A DNA stretch of 64,000 bases from positions 38,622,175 to 38,686,174 of the forward strand of contig CM047426.1 of NCBI GenBank assembly GCA_026168455.1. The letters run 5' to 3'. The notes beneath the pieces were generated by a model, which did not search any database, was not told the origin of the DNA, and saw nothing but the letters and a program-made list of their open reading frames with translations. Origin of the DNA: Theocolax elegans. Lineage: Eukaryota > Arthropoda > Insecta > Hymenoptera > Cerocephalidae. The number at the start of each line of letters is the position of its first letter. Within the stretch, counting starts at the first letter, position 1. Shown here piece by piece: positions 62,762 through 64,000 of this stretch. A program made the translations under genes and the position numbers.

Positions 62762-64000
62762 TCAGGACAATCCGTCTTGATATACCCGGGCCAACCGCAG
62801 CGATAGCAGTACACACGCTCTTTGGGACCTGCTTTCTTATCGCGGTTGCGACTACGCGCGGATTTTCCATTAGTAATGGATGATTTATTTTGACCATCAT
62901 CCTTCCTCTCGGTACTAGTCACGCCAGATGGCTTATCAGAAACATTCTTTGCTCCTTTCGGCGCACCTGGTTTACTAAAATTACGCGCGTTTTGGCCTTT
63001 CTTATTGGCGGAATTCGCACAAGAATTCGCATATTTGCTAAATCTTTCATCTAGCATCTTCTCTAAGAGTTTGGCCAAATTTTCCAGTCGTAGGTTCTGC
63101 GATACTCGCTACTTTTACCGTAGCATCATCGCTAGCAGCTTTTCCGCCCTTCTTACCTCTGGCATCTGGCTGCTTATAAGCCACAGAAGGCAGAACGCTC
63201 TTTTCTGGCGGCGGAGGCGCGGGAAAATTCCGCTCTTCCTCGATAAGCTCTTCCGCCTGACGAGCTAGCTGCACAAGCCTATCGACGCTTGTAACTTTTT
63301 CTTTCGGAACTAACTTCCGAACAGACGGCAACATGTTAGCATACAACATGTCTAGCTGAAACTGCGTACTTGGAGGCGCATTCATTCTGCTAAATATAGT
63401 TAGCAAGCAGAAAATGTAATCGCGAGCAGGCTCTTCTCTACCCTGCTTGCGTGCTTGCGCTTCCGCCATTAAGCGCTGCTGAAAGTTCTGCTCAACGCCA
63501 TAACATCGTCGAGCAGCATTGCAAAAATCAGCCCAAGTATTCCAATCTTTCCGCGATTGGCGATACCAGTGTAGCGCTACGCCAGTTAACAACTCCGAGA
63601 AAGCATTCAGTAAATCCGCGTCGGAAATATGCGCTAACTTGCGACATTCTTCTACGCGCTGAATAAATTCCTCGATGCTTTCGCGTTTTTCGCCGGAAAA
63701 CTTAATATTCCACTGGCGAACTGTGCGACCTACGTCATGTGACTGTATAGGCGCTCTAGTCGACATATTCGACAAGATTTGCGTAAGTTGATCGCTTGTA
63801 ACTACAGGCACATTTTCCCCCCTTCCAGACTCTTGCCAATCCGCAGGAGCTGGCAGAGACGAGAAATTTGACGTAGGAGTCGGAAAATTTAACGCGTTTG
63901 CGTTTAAACGCGATCCAAGCGACTTTTCCGTTTGCGTGTGTAATACCGCTTGAGGTGCTTCAGGATGCTTATTCGTTTCAAAATAATTTAAATTAAAAGT
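62731..64000 (-). pseudogene. Ty3/gypsy Gag, partial at right edge, one frameshift
   Basis: The frame is open from the window edge (64000) to about 63047, so the true start lies outside. It contains the retrotransposon Gag core (VRQWNIKFSGEKRESIEEF, LLTGVALHWYRQSRKDW, FCNAARRCYG), which assembles the particle. A frameshift near 63098 moves the frame to 63078-62731, which holds a basic linker and the nucleocapsid knuckle CYRCGWPGYIKTDC. That knuckle has Tyr where the zinc-binding His is expected. Gag ends at TAG (62731) and overlaps the protease frame by about 30 nt. Confidence 0.85.
62749..62755 (-). promoter_or_regulatory. Gag-pro -1 ribosomal frameshift heptamer G GGA AAC
   Basis: On the minus strand the Gag frame reads TCG GGA AAC GAG, so G GGA AAC lies in the zero frame as X XXY YYZ. 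Slipping back one base here moves Gag into the protease frame, which is open on both sides (overlap about 62731-62761). This heptamer is an established -1 slippery site in retroviral gag-pro junctions. A downstream stimulatory structure was not worked out; purine-rich spacer and GGGGCGAATAG follow. Confidence 0.75.

Overview
This 64-kb window looks like insect nuclear DNA, probably hymenopteran. The insect call rests on the mobile-element families present; the hymenopteran call is inference. I found no rRNA, no CRISPR array, no operon and no convincing single-copy host gene. The window is a heterochromatin-like landscape of nested, decaying transposable elements, satellite DNA, long palindromes and recent segmental duplications. 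Almost every recognisable coding region belongs to a mobile element and nearly all are broken. Layout, left half. 1-4176: AT-rich DNA with a 1.42-kb tandem duplication. 4064-7370: minisatellite of about 31 monomers of about 108 bp, each holding nested palindromes. 7794-7940: short 58-bp repeat. 8647-9686: solo LTR. 10323-14265: relic of a hAT-like element, apparently split by a Mutator-like element (10638-13022). 15019-26098: large inverted and tandem duplication carrying three copies of a LINE reverse-transcriptase tail, two copies of a 1.9-kb insertion and a hairpin junction. 27380-31500: two LINE fragments, one split by an LTR-retroelement remnant with a primer-binding site and a tRNA-like sequence. 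Layout, right half. 31551-34445: 1.45-kb tandem duplication ending inside the arm of a foldback element (34303-35361). 35721-42472: tandem triplication with CRE-like sites, hairpins, Harbinger transposase fragments and Helitron ends. 42469-44815: decayed Helitron helicase. 44818-45830: 1-kb foldback. 45985-49375: long-inverted-repeat Tc1/mariner element of DD41D (rosa-like) type. 49583-49723: perfect 63-bp hairpin. 49823-54645: nearly full-length R1-clade LINE beside a (TG)n/(TGCG)n microsatellite. 54646-57022: foldback and Helitron ends. 58020-64000: Ty3/gypsy retrotransposon on the minus strand, with its 3' LTR, polypurine tract, pol and gag running off the right edge. The genes do not cooperate as a pathway; they are independent replicators nested in one another. 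The R1-clade ORF2 and the gypsy pol are the best preserved. The most informative signals are structural: hairpin-bearing duplication junctions, tandem copies broken at transposon ends, target-site duplications that date insertions, and a canonical G GGA AAC frameshift heptamer in the gypsy element. Some near-identical duplications and homopolymer indels could be long-read assembly artefacts, and this is flagged where relevant.
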